64,000 nucleotides of DNA from Flavobacterium sp. UBA7680 (GTDB lineage: Bacteria; Bacteroidota; Bacteroidia; Flavobacteriales; Flavobacteriaceae): positions 190,137-254,136 of the forward strand of contig NZ_DLHA01000058.1 in the NCBI RefSeq assembly GCF_002482975.1, given 5' to 3'. Of the stretch, positions 52,671 through 61,934 are shown one piece after another (the first letter of the stretch is position 1; each line of letters starts with the position of its first letter). A program made the position numbers and the translations under genes. The notes beneath the pieces were generated by a model. That model was not told where the DNA came from. It searched no databases and worked only from the letters and a program-made list of their open reading frames with translations.

Positions 52671-52858
52671 ACTTTATGGCTATGTTTTGTGTCTATACTT
52701 TGTCGACAAACTAGTGCGATTTGCTTCGCCTGTTCGCTATCGCTCGGGTCTCGTTCCTCGAAATGACAAACATTGTGTTTTTACTTTGCGTGGGCTTCGA
52801 CTTCGCTCAGCCTGACAAAACTTTTTTTTAATTTTTTTTACTTAATACATTTCACATC

Positions 52859-53782
52859 TCACAAAATGCGAACTCCATCGGGGTTTATCTTCGAAACGTG
52901 AATTTCATATGGTAAATTCATTTTTTCGTAAACGTCGCTCATGGCTTTTGCGATTTGGTCGGCGGTATTTTTTCCTCTGCTTAAAGCAAAAATAGATGGG
53001 CCAGAACCTGAAATTCCAGAACCTAAAGCACCGTTTTCAAGAGCCGTTTGTTTGATTAAATCAAATCCCGGAATCAAAACACTTCTTAAAGGCTCAACGA
53101 TTTCGTCATGAAGCGATCTTCCAATCAATTCGTAATCTTTGGTGTATAAACCTGCGATTAATCCGCCTACATTTCCCCATTGCATAATGGCGCTTTTTAG
53201 GGAAACCGTTTGTTTTAATACTGAACGTGCATCAGAAGTTTTCAACTCAATTTGCGGATGAACCACCGTTGCGAATAATTCTTCCGGACTGTCAATTCTG
53301 ATAATATCAAGCGGAGCATAACTTCTTACCAAAGTAAATCCGCCTAAAAGGGCAGGAGCAACGTTGTCGGCATGCGCGTTTCCGCTGGCTAATTTTTCGC
53401 CCTGCATCGCAAACTGAACCAAATCTTTACGAGAATATGGTCTTCCTAATAATTCATTAATTCCGAAAACCGCTCCGGCAGAACTTGCAGCGCTGCTTCC
53501 GATTCCGCTTCCGGCTTTTATGTTTTTATAAATTTCGATTTCGAATCCAAAATCTAGTTCGTCTAAAGTTTCAAGCATTGCCAAAGCTGCAACTCCAGAA
53601 ACGTTTTTTTCGGTTTCCAAAGGCAAATCGGCACCCACAATTTTAGTGATTCGTACTCCTTTTTGATCGACTTTTCGAACAATCATTTCATCGCCCGCAT
53701 TGTCTAAGCAAAGTCCGAGTACGTCAAATCCGCAGGAGAGGTTTGCGATAGTTGCCGGGCAAAATAGTTTTATTTCTTTCAT
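52859..53782 (-). CDS. thrB: Homoserine kinase
   Basis: 307 residues from the ATG at 53782; the in-frame GTG at 53800 is part of a 'GCCACGAAGG' repeat. GHMP kinase family: 'CPATIANLSCGFDVLGLCLD' near the start, the ATP loop 'GSGIGSSAASSAGA' (about 92-105) and 'GSGISGSGPS' near the C terminus. It phosphorylates homoserine. Middle gene of the thr set. Confidence 0.95.
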   Translation of the reverse strand: MKEIKLFCPATIANLSCGFDVLGLCLDNAGDEMIVRKVDQKGVRITKIVGADLPLETEKNVSGVAALAMLETLDELDFGFEIEIYKNIKAGSGIGSSAASSAGAVFGINELLGRPYSRKDLVQFAMQGEKLASGNAHADNVAPALLGGFTLVRSYAPLDIIRIDSPEELFATVVHPQIELKTSDARSVLKQTVSLKSAIMQWGNVGGLIAGLYTKDYELIGRSLHDEIVEPLRSVLIPGFDLIKQTALENGALGSGISGSGPSIFALSRGKNTADQIAKAMSDVYEKMNLPYEIHVSKINPDGVRIL

Positions 53783-53789
53783 TTTTTTG

Positions 53790-53942
53790 GTTTTTGCCAC
53801 GAAGGCACAAAGTCACAAAGTTTTATTTTTTTAAGGCTTTGGTTTTTGCCACGAAGGCGCAAAGACGCAAAGATTTTTTATTTTTTGCGCTAAGTCTCAA
53901 AGAATAAAAACTTAAAAACTTAGCGTCTTAGTGCCTTAGCGG
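53790..53942. repeat. 'GCCACGAAGGCACAAAG' repeat cluster
   Basis: Two near copies of GCCACGAAGGC(A/G)CAAAG (53796 and 53849 onward), then an inverted AAAACTTAGCGTCTTAGTGCC, filling the thrA-thrB gap. Fragments of the same family occur at 42700, 46400 and 47090. Confidence 0.75.
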
Positions 53943-56390
53943 CTAAACATTCCCAATACGAATAACATCTGCAAAAATTCCTGATGCTGTTACCGCTGCT
54001 CCGGCTCCGGCGCCTTTTATCAATAAAGGCTGATCTACGTAACGATCTGTGTAGAACAATACGATATTGTCTTTTCCTTCAAGATTGTAAAAAGGATGCT
54101 CTTTTGGGATGAATTGCAGACCAACGCTTGCTTTTCCGTTTTCGAATTGCGCTACGTATTTCAATCTTGAATCTTTGGCTAAAGCTTCTTCATAAATACC
54201 TTCAAAATGAGCAGCGTGTTTGATTAACGAAGCAAAAAAGTCTTCGTTGTTTGTTGTTGCTAAACAATCAGCTGGTAAAAACGATTCGTTTGCAATGGCG
54301 TCAATATCCATTTCGTAACCGCTTTCGCGAATCAAAATCAGGATTTTACGAGCTACGTCAATTCCGCTTAAGTCAATTTTCGGATCAGGTTCTGTGAATC
54401 CTTGCACTCCGGCTTCTTTTACCACATCGTGAAAAGAATTGTTTTTATCGAAATTATTGAAAATGAAGTTCAAACTTCCAGATAAAACCGCCTGAATTTT
54501 ATGCACTTTATCGCCAGATGCAATAAGGTTTTTTACAGTATCTATAATTGGTAATCCCGCACCAACATTCGTTTCAAATAAAAACGGAGCGTTGTATTGG
54601 CGTGATAAACTTTTTAGTTTTTTATAATTGTCGTAGGCAGATGAACAAGCAATTTTATTACAAGTTACAACGGCAATACTTTCTTTTAAGAATTTCTCAT
54701 ACATTTCAGAAACACCTGCATTTGCTGTAATATCAACAAAAATACTGTTACGTAAATTCAATTCTCTGGCACGTGCAATAAATTCTGTTGGAATTGCTTC
54801 TTCACCTTTATCCAAAGTCGATTGCCAGTCTTTTAAAGAAATTCCGTCTTCATCAAAAAGCATTTTTCTTGAGTTCGACAAAGCAATTACGCGAACATTA
54901 ATCTTTAAATTGTCTTTTAAAAATTTTCTCTGATTGTGAATCTGCTCGATGAATTTTTCGCCCACATTTCCAACGCCCATTACAAATAAATTGAGCTGTT
55001 TAGTGTTTTCTTCAAAGAAATTTTCGTGTAAAGTATTCAATGCTTTTTTAACGTCTCTTTCGTTAATTACAGTCGAGATATTTCTTTCAGAAGCACCTTG
55101 CGCAATCGCACGAATGTTTACGTTGTTTTTTCCTAAAGTAGAGAACATTCTTCCGCTTAAACCCTGGTGATTTTTCATGTTTTCACCAACCAAAGCAATA
55201 ATGCAAAGGTCTTTTTCTACATAACAAGGATCGATTTTGTTTTGTGCAATTTCGATTTCAAAAGCTCTGTTGATCGCAGCTTCGGCATTATCAGCATCCG
55301 AATTTAAAATTCCGATACAAATGGAATGTTCAGAAGAAGCCTGAGTAATAAAAATTACGTTGATTTTTTCCTGAGACAATACTTCAAACAAACGTCTTGA
55401 TGAACCTGCAACTCCAATCATTCCCGGACCTTCAAGTGTCAGCAGTGAAATATGATCAATATGACTGATTCCTTTTACAACGGTATCTTTTGATACAACA
55501 GTGTCCGAAATTAAAGTTCCTACAGCTTCCGGCTCAAAAGTATTTTTGATTAAAATTGGAATGTTTTTTCTTAAAACCGGCTGAATTGTTGGCGGATACA
55601 AAACTTTGGCACCAAAATGCGACAATTCCATTGCTTCCTGATACGAAATATTCGCAATTGGCTGCGCTTGTTTTACGATTTTTGGGTTTGCAGTAAACAT
55701 TCCGTTTACGTCAGTCCAGATTTCCAGTTGTTCCGCATCGATTGCTCCGGCAATAATTGCTGCCGTATAATCAGATCCGCCGCGTCCTAAAGTGGAAGTA
55801 ATTCCGTCTAAAGTCTGAGCGATAAAACCTGGAAGAATATTGATTTTTGATTGATTCAAAGCAAAATATTCCTGAATCAATTGGTTTGAAATTTCGAAGT
55901 TAACAACTGCTTTTCCAAAATCAGCATTTGTTTTAATTAACTCACGGCTATCTTTATAAACCGCATCTTTTTCAGTTTGCTGAAACGCCTGAGCAATGAT
56001 ATAAGATGAAAGCAATTCTCCAAAACTTAAAATAGTATCGGCAGTTCTTGGCGATAATTCGCCTAAAAGGAAACAACCGTCTAATAAAGTTTCTAAGTGG
56101 TTTATGATTCTTTTTACATGGCTCAACAAACTGCTTTGCTCACTTACCGGAATAAGTTCTTTAAGTGTGTCAAGGTGTTTTTTCTCGATTTCGGCAACAA
56201 TATCTCTAAAGCCTTCATCATTTGCCGCTGCTTTTGCTGCTGCTAATTGCAATAAATCAGTTACTTTACTAAGTGCAGAAACTACAACTACTAATTTATC
56301 CTGCTTCGCTTTTTGGTTAACAATTTCGAGAACGAGTTTTATATTTTGAGCATTGGCAACCGAAGTTCCGCCAAATTTTAATACTTTCAT
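53943..56390 (-). CDS. thrA: Bifunctional aspartokinase / homoserine dehydrogenase
   Basis: 815 residues. N-terminal aspartokinase (about 1-290; KFGGTS at 5-10), two ACT regulatory domains (about 310-460) and C-terminal homoserine dehydrogenase from about 465 (GVGNVG NAD-binding motif at 472-477). It catalyses the first and third steps from aspartate to threonine; the ACT domains normally bind threonine for feedback inhibition. A threonine-rich leader peptide ends 108 bp upstream, indicating transcriptional or translational attenuation by threonine supply. Confidence 0.96.
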   Translation of the reverse strand: MKVLKFGGTSVANAQNIKLVLEIVNQKAKQDKLVVVVSALSKVTDLLQLAAAKAAANDEGFRDIVAEIEKKHLDTLKELIPVSEQSSLLSHVKRIINHLETLLDGCFLLGELSPRTADTILSFGELLSSYIIAQAFQQTEKDAVYKDSRELIKTNADFGKAVVNFEISNQLIQEYFALNQSKINILPGFIAQTLDGITSTLGRGGSDYTAAIIAGAIDAEQLEIWTDVNGMFTANPKIVKQAQPIANISYQEAMELSHFGAKVLYPPTIQPVLRKNIPILIKNTFEPEAVGTLISDTVVSKDTVVKGISHIDHISLLTLEGPGMIGVAGSSRRLFEVLSQEKINVIFITQASSEHSICIGILNSDADNAEAAINRAFEIEIAQNKIDPCYVEKDLCIIALVGENMKNHQGLSGRMFSTLGKNNVNIRAIAQGASERNISTVINERDVKKALNTLHENFFEENTKQLNLFVMGVGNVGEKFIEQIHNQRKFLKDNLKINVRVIALSNSRKMLFDEDGISLKDWQSTLDKGEEAIPTEFIARARELNLRNSIFVDITANAGVSEMYEKFLKESIAVVTCNKIACSSAYDNYKKLKSLSRQYNAPFLFETNVGAGLPIIDTVKNLIASGDKVHKIQAVLSGSLNFIFNNFDKNNSFHDVVKEAGVQGFTEPDPKIDLSGIDVARKILILIRESGYEMDIDAIANESFLPADCLATTNNEDFFASLIKHAAHFEGIYEEALAKDSRLKYVAQFENGKASVGLQFIPKEHPFYNLEGKDNIVLFYTDRYVDQPLLIKGAGAGAAVTASGIFADVIRIGNV

Positions 56391-56493
56391 TTTTGATATT
56401 TTTTTTCTTTGAATGCAATAGTTTTTATGTACCCATTACCTTTCTTCTTTTGCGAAAAAAGTATAGATAATCTGGATTATATGTAAAAGTGTA

Positions 56494-56508
56494 TACCCCT
56501 AAGGGGTA
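56494..56508 (-). promoter_or_regulatory. Palindrome at the end of the thr leader
   Basis: TACCCCT-A-AGGGGTA on the plus strand, overlapping the last two sense codons and the stop of the leader peptide. A compact hairpin in the RNA, probably too tight for a normal terminator. GGGTA in the RNA at 56434-56430 could compete for the same UACCC segment. Its role is inferred. Confidence 0.5.
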
Positions 56509-56600
56509 GTAGTTGTTGTAGTAGAAATTGTTGTAGCAGCAATTGCAACTCCTGTTTGAGTTGTCATTGTAGATTGATATTTTGCGCTGTTACTTTTCAT
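56499..56600 (-). CDS. thrL: thr operon leader peptide
   Basis: A 33-residue frame from the ATG at 56600 to TAG at 56501-56499. The product has 12 Thr, six of them consecutive (residues 27-32) just before a final Pro, and two Ile (20 and 25). This is the E. coli thrL logic: ribosome pausing at Thr codons couples charged tRNA-Thr supply to expression of thrA-thrB-thrC. A perfect -7 box lies 12 bp upstream. Start, stop and Thr count are read from the sequence; the mechanism is inferred. No clear U-tract terminator was found before thrA. Confidence 0.85.
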   Translation of the reverse strand: MKSNSAKYQSTMTTQTGVAIAATTISTTTTTTP

Positions 56601-56611
56601 TTTTGATTTTT

Positions 56612-56619
56612 CAAAAGTA
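56612..56619 (-). promoter_or_regulatory. -7 promoter element of thr leader
   Basis: TACTTTTG on the minus strand, a perfect TAnnTTTG, 11 bp before the leader ATG. The transcript would start only a few bases before the leader codons. Confidence 0.75.
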
Positions 56620-56922
56620 CAGATTTTTATACGAGTTAAAAATTTTGAAAGCCTTTTTACGAATATTTTAATAATTTAAATCCTTAGATTTCAATATTGA
56701 GCATTTGTTAAAATTAAACATGTTAAGTTAGCGTTTTAATATATTTCTGATAATTTAAAACGGAAATATAGATACTTTCCCGATGAGAATTTTACTAAAA
56801 AAAGGAGCAAAAGGCTGTGATAATCTACATTTTACTATTATCAAATAAATAAAAGTAAAGATTGGGCTTTATTGAAATTTTAATTATTGTGATAAAATGT
56901 TGCTTTTTAATATTGATTTGTT

Positions 56923-56930
56923 GAATTTTG
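56923..56930 (+). promoter_or_regulatory. -7-like element of hutH
   Basis: GAATTTTG, seven of eight matches to TAnnTTTG, 22 bp before the hutH ATG. Together with the thr promoter it is all I see in the gap 56601-56952. Confidence 0.45.
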
Positions 56931-56952
56931 ACACCTTAAATTTAAAAATGTC

Positions 56953-58467
56953 ATGAGAGATATTCATTATATAAGTACTGAAACTATAACGCTTGAAACT
57001 TTACAGGAAATTTTAGTAAATGATAAAGCACTTGAGTTGTCTGAAGAAGCTAAGGTAAACGTTCAAAAATGCCGTGATTATTTAGATAAAAAGATGGCAT
57101 CACTTACGACACCAATTTATGGAATCAATACTGGTTTTGGATCACTTTATAGTGTAAAAATCTCTAATGAGAATTTATCGAAACTTCAGGAAAATTTAGT
57201 GAAATCTCATGCTTGCGGAACGGGTGAGGAAGTTCCTGCAGAAATTGTAAAAATGATGCTTTTGCTTAAAATTCAATCTTTAAGCTACGGACATTCTGGA
57301 GTACAATTGATTACTTTAAACCGTTTGGTTGATTTTTATAATAATGATATTTTACCGGTAATTTATACGCAGGGCTCACTTGGAGCTTCTGGAGATTTAG
57401 CGCCGCTGGCTCATTTATCTTTACCTTTAATTGGAGAAGGTGAAGTTTATTTTGAAGGTAAAAAAGTGGCTTCTGCCCAAGTTTTAAAACATTTTAACTG
57501 GGAACCAATTGTTTTACAGTCAAAAGAAGGTTTGGCTTTGTTAAACGGAACGCAGTTTATGAGTGCTTATGGAGCTCATATTTTAATTAAAGCATATAAA
57601 TATTCATATTTGGCAGATTTAATCGGAACTATTTCTTTAGAAGGTTTTGATGGAAGAATTGAGCCATTTAATGAATTGATACATTATATACGTCCGCATA
57701 AAGGACAAATTGTAACAGCACAGCGCATTACTGAATTTTTGGATGGAAGCGAAATTATCGCTCAGGAAAAGAAACATGTTCAGGATCCGTATTCTTTCCG
57801 TTGTATGCCACAGGTTCACGGTGCTTCAAAAGATGCAATTGATTACGTTAGAAAGGTATTTAAAACTGAAATTAATTCGGTTACCGATAATCCAAATATA
57901 TTTATTGAAGCCGATCAGATTATTTCGGGTGGGAATTTCCACGGACAGCCTTTGGCTTTGGCTTTAGACTTTATGGCAATTGCTTTGGCAGAATTAGGAA
58001 GTATTTCTGAAAGAAGAACGTATCAGTTAATTTCCGGTTTGCGTAATCTTCCGGCATTTTTGGTTGATAATCCGGGATTGAATTCTGGTTTCATGATTCC
58101 GCAATATACTGCAGCAAGTATTGCGAGTCAAAACAAACAATTGGCAACTCCGGCGAGTGTTGACAGTATTGTTTCGAGCAACGGACAGGAAGATCATGTG
58201 AGCATGGGAGCAAACGGAGCGACAAAAGCCTTACGAGTTTTAGATAATTTAGAGCGTATTTTGGCCATTGAATTGTTAAATGCTTCTCAGGCAATTGCTT
58301 ACAGAGAGCCTTTAAAATCAAGTGATTTCATCGAAATGTTCTTAAGCAGTTATAGAGAAGTTGTGCCTTTGGTTAAGGAAGATAGAATCTTACATTATGA
58401 TATTGAAAACACAGTTTCGTTCCTTGGGAGTTTCCAAATAGAAAACGATTTGTTAACAATGGCTTAA
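56953..58467 (+). CDS. hutH: Histidine ammonia-lyase
   Basis: 504 residues. The Ala145-Ser146-Gly147 triad in 'GSLGASGDLAPLAHLS' forms the MIO electrophile; 'YGINTGFGS' (57-64) holds the catalytic Tyr. It deaminates histidine to urocanate. No hutU, hutI or hutG gene adjoins it in this window; the only other hut-related gene, HutD-like, is 10 kb away. It is followed 48 bp later by the DUF47 gene, which has its own promoter. Confidence 0.94.
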   Translation: MRDIHYISTETITLETLQEILVNDKALELSEEAKVNVQKCRDYLDKKMASLTTPIYGINTGFGSLYSVKISNENLSKLQENLVKSHACGTGEEVPAEIVKMMLLLKIQSLSYGHSGVQLITLNRLVDFYNNDILPVIYTQGSLGASGDLAPLAHLSLPLIGEGEVYFEGKKVASAQVLKHFNWEPIVLQSKEGLALLNGTQFMSAYGAHILIKAYKYSYLADLIGTISLEGFDGRIEPFNELIHYIRPHKGQIVTAQRITEFLDGSEIIAQEKKHVQDPYSFRCMPQVHGASKDAIDYVRKVFKTEINSVTDNPNIFIEADQIISGGNFHGQPLALALDFMAIALAELGSISERRTYQLISGLRNLPAFLVDNPGLNSGFMIPQYTAASIASQNKQLATPASVDSIVSSNGQEDHVSMGANGATKALRVLDNLERILAIELLNASQAIAYREPLKSSDFIEMFLSSYREVVPLVKEDRILHYDIENTVSFLGSFQIENDLLTMA

Positions 58468-58488
58468 CATTGTAAAATATTATTGAAG

Positions 58489-58496
58489 TAATTTTG
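58489..58496 (+). promoter_or_regulatory. -7 promoter element of DUF47-pit operon
   Basis: TAATTTTG, a perfect TAnnTTTG, 19 bp before the start. Confidence 0.65.
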
Positions 58497-58515
58497 CACT
58501 ATCAAAAATATAAAA

Positions 58516-59160
58516 ATGTCAATAAACAGTATTTTCCAATTTTTAGTGCCGAAAGACAAGAAATTCTTTCCACTTTTTGAAGAGGCTTCAAGCAATTTAA
58601 TTGAACTAGCTTCTAACTTACACGAAGCGGTAAACCTTCCATTAAAAGAAAGAGAAATTCTTTTTCAAAAGATTGACGAATTAGAACAAAAAGGGGAGGA
58701 CATTACGCGTCAGACCAATTTGGAATTGAGCAGAAACTTTATCACTCCATTTGACAGAGAGGATATCCATACATTAATTACTTCTATTGATAACGTTGCT
58801 GATTACCTTCATGGTGCGGCAAGCCGTATGAGATTGTATCAGGTTGATAAGATTACAAAATCTATCAGAAGGATGACAGAAATCAATCTTGAAGCTTGTC
58901 AAAACATTGATAGTGCAGTAAAAGAATTAAGAAATTTAAAGAATTTTAAAATCATTAAAGATGCTTGTGCCAGAATTAATAAACTGGAAAACAAATCTGA
59001 TAATGTATATAACAAAGCAGTTTTTGAAATTTTTGAAAACGAAACAGACGCTAAAAATATTATTAAATATAAAGAAGTGTTATCTGTTTTAGAATCAGCA
59101 ACAGACAAATGTAAGAGTGTTGCGAACATACTAGAATCTATTTCTGTAAAACATTCTTAA
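58516..59160 (+). CDS. DUF47 (PhoU-like) phosphate transport accessory protein
   Basis: 214 residues, all helical, PhoU-like. 'FITPFDREDIHTLITSIDNVADYL' (about 75-98) is the DUF47 signature with metal-binding acidic residues. Such proteins pair with Pit transporters and likely regulate or assist phosphate uptake. It ends 30 bp before the pit gene. Confidence 0.92.
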   Translation: MSINSIFQFLVPKDKKFFPLFEEASSNLIELASNLHEAVNLPLKEREILFQKIDELEQKGEDITRQTNLELSRNFITPFDREDIHTLITSIDNVADYLHGAASRMRLYQVDKITKSIRRMTEINLEACQNIDSAVKELRNLKNFKIIKDACARINKLENKSDNVYNKAVFEIFENETDAKNIIKYKEVLSVLESATDKCKSVANILESISVKHS

Positions 59161-59190
59161 TTCAATCTTTCATTCTGAAGTTATAATTTT

Positions 59191-60534
59191 ATGACGCTAC
59201 TTTTATTAATTATAGTATTAGCCTTAATTTTTGATTACATCAATGGTTTTCATGATGCGGCAAATGCTATAGCGACTGTTGTTGCTACAAAGGTTTTAAC
59301 GCCTTTTCAGGCCGTTCTTTGGGCAGCATTTTTTAACTTTTTAGCTTATTGGGTTTTCGGATTTGGTGTTGCAGATACTGTTGCAAAAACAGCGCACACA
59401 ATGGAAATTAACCTGGTTGTAATTCTTGCCGGGGTTATTGCGGCAATTTGCTGGAATTTATTGACTTGGTGGTTAGGAATTCCTTCAAGTTCTTCTCATA
59501 CATTAATTGGAGGTTTTGCCGGAGCGGCGGTTGCGCACGCTATTGCAGTTCATGGTTTTTCTGGTTATGTTGGAGAGGATGGAGCAACACATTACTGGTA
59601 TCAAATTGTAAGCTGGTATAAGGCCGGAAAAGATGGCGGAATGCCTTCTGGAGTTCTTATTATTATTGCTTTTATTGTTTTAGCACCTTTATTAGGAGCT
59701 TTGGCATCGTATTTAATTTCAATCTGGTTATTAAATGCTTCTCGTAAAAGTATTTGGCCTAAAGTATTTACAGTAGCTTTAATGCTTGGAACTATTTGGT
59801 TTGTATATGCTCAAATGGTTTCTTATGATGAAATTTTAGAGCATGGAAAACCTCGTTTTGATTCTCATTTTTGGAGTATAGCTTTTGATCCTCATAATAT
59901 TAAATGGTTTTTAGTAGCCTTTATTATTTTAACGGTAAGTGCATTTTGTTTGATATTTAGCAGTTTAAATCTTCATCAGGCTGATGCTGCTTTGAAAAAA
60001 ATGCAGTTATTATCTTCAGCGGCTTTTAGTTTAGGTCACGGAGGAAATGATTCTCAAAAAGTAATGGGTATTATTGCTGCTGCTGTAGCGGTTTATATCA
60101 ATACAAATCCTGGTGTTCATATGGATTCATGGTTAAATGTTGTACTGCCAAATGATGACACAGGAATAAAAGGAGTAATGCCGGGCTGGATTCCGTTAGC
60201 TTGTTATTCTGCAATTGCAGCGGGAACTTTAAGTGGTGGATGGAAAATTGTAAAAACAATGGGTTCTAAAATCACAAAAGTAAGTTCATTTGAAGGAGTT
60301 GCTGCTGAAACTGCTGGAGCTTTAACGCTTTATTTTACTGAGCATTTAAAAATTCCGGTAAGTACAACGCATACTATTACAGGATCTATTATTGGTGTTG
60401 GATTAACAAAACGTGTTTCTGCAGTTCGCTGGGGAGTTACAGTAAGTTTAGTTTGGGCTTGGATTCTGACTATTCCAATTTCAGCAATATTAGCAGGTTT
60501 GGTTTATTTTATACTAAGTTTGTTTATTTCGTAA
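59191..60534 (+). CDS. Pit-family inorganic phosphate transporter
   Basis: 447 residues, about ten membrane helices. 'FDYINGFHDAANAIATVVATKVL' at the start and the repeated 'GHGGNDSQKVMGI' and 'PVSTTHTITGSIIGVG' in the second half are PiT signatures. It imports metal-phosphate complexes by proton symport. Forms an operon with the DUF47 gene; the terminator is at 60584-60618. Confidence 0.94.
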   Translation: MTLLLLIIVLALIFDYINGFHDAANAIATVVATKVLTPFQAVLWAAFFNFLAYWVFGFGVADTVAKTAHTMEINLVVILAGVIAAICWNLLTWWLGIPSSSSHTLIGGFAGAAVAHAIAVHGFSGYVGEDGATHYWYQIVSWYKAGKDGGMPSGVLIIIAFIVLAPLLGALASYLISIWLLNASRKSIWPKVFTVALMLGTIWFVYAQMVSYDEILEHGKPRFDSHFWSIAFDPHNIKWFLVAFIILTVSAFCLIFSSLNLHQADAALKKMQLLSSAAFSLGHGGNDSQKVMGIIAAAVAVYINTNPGVHMDSWLNVVLPNDDTGIKGVMPGWIPLACYSAIAAGTLSGGWKIVKTMGSKITKVSSFEGVAAETAGALTLYFTEHLKIPVSTTHTITGSIIGVGLTKRVSAVRWGVTVSLVWAWILTIPISAILAGLVYFILSLFIS

Positions 60535-60583
60535 AATGATTTTTGTGAAATGTGAGATGTAAATCGCATTTTGTCAACATAAT

Positions 60584-60618
60584 AAAAAAGCCGATTTCAA
60601 ATTGAAATCGGCTTTTTT
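60584..60618 (+). terminator. Terminator after pit
   Basis: A 17-bp stem (60584-60600 with 60602-60618) with a single unpaired base, so the real loop is about AAATT; T run on the 3' side. Confidence 0.85.
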
Positions 60619-60788
60619 ATTGCGGTAATTTATAAATGGAAAAATGTCTGTAAATGCTATTTTTTTAATTTTTAGCAGTTATTCTTACTGTTTTATAAAT
60701 TGATATTTGCCGAATTGTTAAACATATAAATTCATTGTCTAAAGTATTGAAATAGATTGAAATGAGTTTTAAAAACGGCTAATTCCAA

Positions 60789-61295
60789 TTGATACACCTC
60801 TTCAAAAACAATAAACTTTCACCACTATTTTTTTTACTTGTATTTTGTTTATTTTTCTCTTGCAAAAAAGAGGATGATATAAGAAAAATTCGCTTGAAAG
60901 TAGATCAAAAAAAAGTAACCAGTAATCCAAATGAGGAATCGGATATAATTTCCTGTTTTATAAAAGAATCTGTTAACAGATCTTTGAAAGGGATAGATAC
61001 AAATAAACTAAAATATTATACGGTAGAGAGAAACGATACTATTTTAGTAATTGCTAAGGTTACTGATATTATGGGAATTCAAAAGTCTTCCCGAAAAAAA
61101 ATGTTATTTGCAATACAGGATTGCCTGGCTTCTTCTGAAAGATATTATTCAAAAAAGATTTATATAGATGTAGAAGGAAATTTTAGCACCCTGTTGGTAA
61201 AAACACCTATGCGATATGATCTGGATGGCAGGTTTGCCAATGAAGAATTGCTTTTACCCTTTTATGGCAAATCAAAAATTCCTTTTAAGAAATAA
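60789..61295 (+). CDS. Hypothetical lipoprotein
   Basis: 168 residues from a TTG at 60789, the only start that keeps the signal peptide; an in-frame stop lies three codons upstream. The lipobox LFFSC puts the lipid on Cys25. The mature domain has alternating strands and one helix ('NEESDIISCFIKESVNRSLKG', 'DTILVIAKVTDIMG', 'RYYSKKIYIDVEGNFSTLLVKTP') and no family I can name. Convergent with the DUF421 gene. Confidence 0.7.
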   Translation: MIHLFKNNKLSPLFFLLVFCLFFSCKKEDDIRKIRLKVDQKKVTSNPNEESDIISCFIKESVNRSLKGIDTNKLKYYTVERNDTILVIAKVTDIMGIQKSSRKKMLFAIQDCLASSERYYSKKIYIDVEGNFSTLLVKTPMRYDLDGRFANEELLLPFYGKSKIPFKK

Positions 61296-61318
61296 GAAAA
61301 GAAATTTTTTGTTTCTCT

Positions 61319-61840
61319 TTAATTGAAATTCTGCAGGCTTTTGTGATTGTGTTTTCGTTTGTAATGCGTTTGTTTTAGTTTTTCCTGATCTTCGGATATA
61401 ATGCTGATTGTTCCGTCAATTTCTAACATTGCAAGCTTTACATTTTTGAAAAATTCGATTCCATGTTCTCTCATGGCTTCTTTTAGTTCTTCATCAGAAA
61501 TATCTAATTTACTTAAAGCTTTAAAATCGAGTTTTCCATCGTGAATTAATACTTCAGGTTTGTCTAATAACAGATCGCTAAAAAGCTTGTATTTATGGGT
61601 CAATTTTTTGATAATAAAATTGATTACAAATAAAACCAATGCAGCAACTAAACCTCCAAGAAGACTGGTATCCGGGCCAACCATTGCATTTTGAACGGAG
61701 TTGCTAATTAGTAAAATCAGAATAATATCAGCAGTATTTAATTGCGAAAGTTCTTTTTTACCGAAAATGCGTAAGGCAATTGTCATAAAAAAGTAGACTG
61801 CAACACTTCGTAGAATAATATCTAAATAGGGAAAAAGCAT
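61319..61840 (-). CDS. DUF421 (YetF-like) membrane protein
   Basis: 173 residues from the ATG at 61840; the longer frame would start from TTG inside a terminator hairpin. Three membrane helices (about 5-25, 38-55, 60-82), then a cytosolic domain 'KPEVLIHDGKLDFKALSKLDISDEELKEAMREHG' typical of DUF421/YetF. Function unknown; in Bacillus relatives are germination or stress related. Confidence 0.88.
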   Translation of the reverse strand: MLFPYLDIILRSVAVYFFMTIALRIFGKKELSQLNTADIILILLISNSVQNAMVGPDTSLLGGLVAALVLFVINFIIKKLTHKYKLFSDLLLDKPEVLIHDGKLDFKALSKLDISDEELKEAMREHGIEFFKNVKLAMLEIDGTISIISEDQEKLKQTHYKRKHNHKSLQNFN

Positions 61841-61865
61841 ATTTTTTATTTTAAAGTTTAAAAAA

Positions 61866-61898
61866 AGCTTTGTCAAAGTTTTAAACTTTGACAAAGCT
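61866..61898 (-). terminator. Terminator after RimK-fusion gene
   Basis: A 16-bp perfect stem (61866-61881 with 61883-61898) and a T run on the minus strand. Confidence 0.9.
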
Positions 61899-61934
61899 GC
61901 TAAATTATTTATGTGATATTAAGTTTAAATGAAT

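Noticed and set aside
56494..56508. The leader palindrome as a Rho-independent terminator of thr
   Set aside because: A 7-bp stem with a single-base loop cannot form as drawn, and no U tract follows on the minus strand; kept only as a possible element of the leader.
46430..58467. HutD-like and hutH genes as one histidine-utilisation operon
   Set aside because: They are on opposite strands and about 10 kb apart with unrelated genes between.
61841..61894. N-terminal extension of the DUF421 protein from TTG
   Set aside because: It would start inside the 16-bp terminator stem of the upstream gene; the ATG at 61840 starts the first membrane helix.
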